A stretch of DNA of 64,000 nucleotides, taken from Cinclus cinclus. Its lineage: Eukaryota; Chordata; Aves; Passeriformes; Cinclidae. The translations under genes were made by a program, and so were the position numbers. The notes beneath the pieces were generated by a model. That model ran no database searches, was not told where the DNA came from, and saw only the letters and a list, made by a program, of their open reading frames with translations. How positions within the stretch are numbered: the first letter of the stretch is position 1; the number at the start of each line of letters is the position of its first letter. This document shows positions 59,816 to 64,000 of the stretch, in pieces. The DNA lies in the NCBI RefSeq assembly GCF_963662255.1, contig NC_085059.1:10635234-10699233 (forward strand), in the 5' to 3' direction.

Positions 59816-61292
59816 TACACCTATGTTCTCATCTTCATCCTCTGCAGGGAGGGTTTCCCTGCCACAGCTCTGCAATCTAGTAATTCCTAGCAGCTCTCCT
59901 TGGATCCCAGATGCCTGCTTTGTTTTCCAAACTACTCTTTAATGAAGTCAGGAAGACTTAGAGAGACAGAAATGCACTCGACTCCACCTCCAGATAATAT
60001 CTTGCAAACTTAGGAGCACTGGGACCTTATTTCTAGTCTCTGAGGATAGCAGATGTGAGCAGGGACTTCAAGATCTCCTGGTAATTTAGTGTAATAATGC
60101 TGTTAGCAAGAACCAAATTGCTAACTTCATTGTGAATAATCACCCTGCCAGACCATTGGCATGAAAACTCTAAGAGCAATGAAACAGACTGGTCTGGAAT
60201 GAAACCCACTCATTGTGTCAGAATCATCTCCTGCATTTTCATTGCAAAGTATGTTGGCTTTTGTGTTGTTTGACAAAATATGGCCTCAGCTGCTCTCTGC
60301 TGTTTGGCAGCATGTCAGGAAAACATGGAAAACAGGGAATCCTATTCCACAGACTTTTAGAAAGAAGGTGGGGGGGAAAAAAAGGAAAAGAAAGACAAAG
60401 GCTATTTTATATATATTTTTTTAATACAGTAGTAATAATGCAAGCAGGTAATTGGATGGATTTTGTGTGATTTTTATTTCCTGGCTACAAACGGGATTTT
60501 TTGTGGGGGAGACAGTTCATAAAGCCTTTCTGCTATTTATCCCTTTGACCTCTGTGTTACCCCAGCTGTGGCTGGGATGACAGATATATATCCATGCAGT
60601 CAGAGTTGTGAGGTTAAAAGGAAAAGTGACTCATTCAGTATGAAACCCCCAGGAAAAAAATCCCCTCAGAACAAGAGAGATATGAGACCAGCAGCTACAT
60701 TTTGGCCAGTTGCTGGACTAACTTCTGGTCCATGGCATGGTTATGGCTGTGTTTATCCATGGCTGCTTTGGGGTAGGTTTTCTGGACTAACTCTTCAGGG
60801 GCACAGGTGCTCACTTCTTTTGAGAATGAGTGGGAGGGCAAACGAATCCTATCTGCACTAGTCCTGCTGGGACACACAGCACAGTGCTGGAACAGAAGCA
60901 GAGTTGGATGTGAGAGGACTGAAGGAACCCTTGTTCTGTGCCTGCTATGGGAGAGGCCCCAGCTGGTGAGGATGAGTGTCATGCAAGCCGGTCATTTTTA
61001 GGGCAGAGACACAAAGTAAATGGACTTTGACAGTCTTTCATTGACAATTCCAATTTTTAGAACATTGGGGATGATCTCTCAATTTCTGTGGTTTGTAACT
61101 AGTGTTTAAAATCAGGCTTTTCCTCTTTGTGCTTTTGGTTTAGAAAAAATCTACTTTATAGGGAGCAAAAGTGGCATTTGCAACTCTGTGTAAATAATTT
61201 TTACTATAACCATTCTGAGGACAGCTTCATCCTCTTGGTCACAGTCCTGTGCTGGGGATATGTCATGTAATAATACGTCCCTAGTTTAGTGT
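59816..61292. other. Intergenic sequence
   Basis: 1.5 kb between a CR1 copy and the solo LTR, with a G-A purine run near 60367-60395. No gene recognised. Confidence 0.6.
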
Positions 61293-61297
61293 AGGAG

Positions 61298-62324
61298 TGT
61301 TGTGGATTTGGCATTGGCCAAATAACCAGTGCACATACTAGAATTATTTACTCGTTTCCTGCTGTGAGATAGGATTAGGAGGAAGGCAAAACAGGCTCAA
61401 ACTTTGAAGGGTATAAAAAAAAACTTTATTACCAGATACTACAAGAAAAAATAATAAGAATCAGAATAAAACTTTCAGAACACTTCTCCCCCCACAACTT
61501 CTTTTCTTTCACACTGACAATGTACAGAAACAAATCAGTCAGTTTACCATCTCTAAAAATAGTCTTTCACCAATTTACGTAGGGAGAGGAGACTTCTCTT
61601 CAGTCTATGGAGACTTCTCCAGAAGAAACAGTTTTCTCATGGCCTTTACATCACAGTGAATCAGCTGCCCAGGAAAATGGAAATCTGATCACTGTGTAAA
61701 AATTCCTTGACTAATAGTCTTCCCACAACTGTTATCAAAGACTATGTCAACTGATGGGGCACATAAGTTTAAGGATTAGTAGTTCAAGCAAAGGCTGTCA
61801 TCATCCTTTGAAAACAGAGGTCTTTCTCCTTCATCTCTGGGAGCAACAGGGGTCTTCATCTCTCCTCTTTGTTCAAACTTCTTGTGGGATCACAGCTACT
61901 TCAGCATCTTCTTACTTCAACATAAATGCCTTTGCTCATGGCCTCAATGTGAATGCTTCATCCACCCCAAAATGCATTTTCTGTGAGTTACAGGGAAACA
62001 AGAGTATCTTCTCCACAGCTTAAAAGAGAAATTTCAGTCCAGGGCTCTCCTCCTTCCCTCATCTTGAACCCGATTCTTGCCCAGCCCGGGTCACACAGAG
62101 GGGCCCAGGTTGGTTCTATCTGATTCTCAGGTGGAAGAAAAAAGGGGCACTTCCCAGGCTTGTTCCTGTTAAAATGCAGATTCACAGAGGCATGTCCAAC
62201 TTTCTTGTGCTTTATTAGGTTGTCAATTCTCAAAACTGGTCACTGATTGTTTTTTATCAGACACAGAGGAAGCTGCCAGGTCCTGACAGGGAACTATTTC
62301 AAGAAATTAATACAAACCACCACA
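61298..62324 (-). mobile_element. Solo ERV LTR (ERVL-like) with 5-bp target-site duplication
   Basis: The element starts TGTTGTGG at 61298 and ends CCACCACA at 62324. The ends are inverted repeats matching at 7 of 8 bases. Both sides are flanked by AGGAG (61293-61297 and 62325-62329), a perfect 5-bp duplication, which is the length typical of ERVL-class integration. Sense is the minus strand: AATAAA at 61430-61425 is followed by a T run, then GAGCCTGTTTTGCC, and the end TTTGGCCAATGCC...CCACAACA, all aligning with the R-U5 of the plus-strand LTR ending at 7898. Length is 1,027 bp. No internal retroviral sequence is present, so it is the product of LTR-LTR recombination. Confidence 0.87.
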
Positions 62325-62329
62325 AGGAG

Positions 62330-64000
62330 GGAGCATCTTGAACTAGAGAACTATCCCAAGACAGGTATTTGTCACTTTTGATGCTGTAAATGAGTGGATT
62401 GGAAACAGAACTGCAACAGCAGAACTGACCACTTATATCTGGTTTGCAATTTTAATTCATTTATTTCAGTGCTCTGTCTTGATGTCAGGCAGTTCTCAGA
62501 TGCCTGAGCAGCCTGGGTTTGGCTATCAACATGAGAAGCCTCATGGGCTCTGCCTGTCTGCCCAGCATGGTGTTAGGATGTTACCACCATATCCTGGATC
62601 TCTGTAAAGATGATCCTTGAATTTGTTGCTCTGTTTGATCCAACACTTACAGAAGTATTCTTGCCTGCCCACATGCTTGGATCCCCTGTCAGTCACAGAC
62701 AGAGCCCTCTGTCCCGAGCAGAGGGGAAACTGAATGTTAATGTGGAAAATACCAATAATGTTGTTGAATTTTGTTGCTGTGGAAACAGGAGCTGCCCATT
62801 GTGAAGGATGCCCAGAATTCTAACTTTAAACGATGACATGGGAAAAGAATGAGACACAGCAGGCCAAGAACTGCTCTGTGGGTTAGTTGTCTGCTTCTTT
62901 TGACCTTTAACTATAAACTGTCCCACTTATGACTGTCTCATAATAGAATCTTATATCGTACCATATAATTTTTCATGCTCTTGCATTAATAAACGGGATG
63001 ATGTATTCCCCTTTTTCTCTCTCTGTGACCTTCTGTGACTAAAATACTTCATTGAGAGATGAAAGATACTATTTGCCTTCAGCCCAGATAAATATCTCAT
63101 GTTAATGTACTAATGCACGAGCATCTGCAGTCTCTACCCAGATATCAGTTGTGATGGCTTTTCATCTTTCAGTCTCATGACTGGGTTGCTTTTATTTAGG
63201 ACTGAATAGGACACAAAGAGGAGGTGAATAATTCTGTGGTTAATGAGTACATCTGGAGCTATAAAAAAGCCAAGCCATGAAGGAGTAGGAAGGTCAAACT
63301 GCTCCACATGTGTCCTGCAGACAGCAGGCCTGTGCTGAGCTCCCTGGTGCTTGTGGAGGTACTTTAAATAGCCAGGGCTGATTCCCTGGCTATTCTGTCG
63401 ATGCTGACAGAATGTGGATGCTGACAGAATGCTCAATATCACACCCAGTTCCAGACCCAACATTCTCTGTCCCCAAAGTGCTTTTCCACCACTGGGAACC
63501 ACCCTCTGCTGATGTATAGGTGGTTTGATATGTTTAGAAAAACTGAGTTCCACAATTTTGCAGCCAGGCCATGGCAAGGAGCCAGTTCCCATAATTTCAC
63601 TGGGGCATTTCCACCTGCACAAATGAGAGGCAGGTCAGTGCAAGGCCTTGATGGTCCAGTTCAGCTGCCTTCCCACCTGTGTCGAGGCACAGAAAACACC
63701 CAGCAAGCAGTGGGTCCCAAAAAGGCCCATGATGAACACTCAGAATAACTGTTTCTTCAAAGCTGCTGGGAATTTGGTCTTCTGCTGGCTTACAGCATGC
63801 ACATCTGTGATGCATCCCTAAAACACACAGCCAAGAACGTATCAGTAGAGAAGGAGAAACACAGAGCTTGTGTTAGCACAGGGGAGAGGTTTTCCAAGGC
63901 AGGGTGAGGCAATTGCACCACGAGTACCTTGGCTTTGAGGCAGAGGGCTGCGACAGTAGTCCCTTATCAGCTGGGGCTGTGCCACAGGGAGCAGGTTATG
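62330..64000. other. Intergenic sequence to the window end
   Basis: About 1.7 kb with no recognised gene or transposon. A short direct duplication, GATGCTGACAGAATG, is seen at about 63400-63431. The 162-codon minus-strand frame at 63134-63622 shows no known domain. Confidence 0.6.

Noticed and set aside
59209..59890. Overlapping 164-codon (minus) and 180-codon (plus) open frames
   Set aside because: Both lie in CR1 sequence at 59325-59815 and match its noncoding 3' region, not the CR1 reverse transcriptase.

Overview
The window is vertebrate genomic DNA with long introns, and almost certainly comes from a bird, probably a passerine. It carries many truncated CR1 LINE tails in both orientations, ending in the avian ATTCTRTGATTCT-type terminus. 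It also carries endogenous-retrovirus LTRs whose R-U5 and U3 sequences resemble LTR families I know from passerine genomes. The species cannot be named from the sequence alone.

One gene fills about two thirds of the window. PDLIM4 (RIL, a PDZ-LIM adaptor of the actin cytoskeleton) runs right to left on the minus strand from an ATG at 42981 to a TAA at 187-189. I located all seven coding exons by hand: 42981-42889, 31437-31286, 22894-22810, 9466-9288, 5288-5131, 1408-1288 and 391-187. They join in phase into a 993-nt CDS of 330 codons plus stop, which is the length I recall for human PDLIM4. The order is PDZ domain (exons 1-2), linker (exons 3-4), DUF4749-like segment (exon 5) and a complete eight-ligand LIM zinc domain (exons 6-7). 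The 5' end lies in a CpG-rich promoter region, flanked upstream by an unusual G/C-rich minisatellite (about 43076-43352).

The introns hold CR1 fragments, A/C-rich low-complexity tracts, a (TA)n microsatellite, a 22-nt C homopolymer, and two LTRs: about 6540-7898 in intron 4 and about 13780-14659 in intron 3.

Right of PDLIM4 (43.4-64 kb) the DNA looks intergenic and CR1-rich. Two features stand out. One is a 183-nt minus-strand open segment with good splice-site context and coding-like composition (45051-44869), which I could not assign to a known gene. The other is a well-delimited solo LTR (61298-62324) with a 5-bp target-site duplication. In human, P4HA2 lies head-to-head with PDLIM4, but I found no P4HA2 exon here. 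No tRNA, rRNA or CRISPR array was seen, and no intact transposon coding region.
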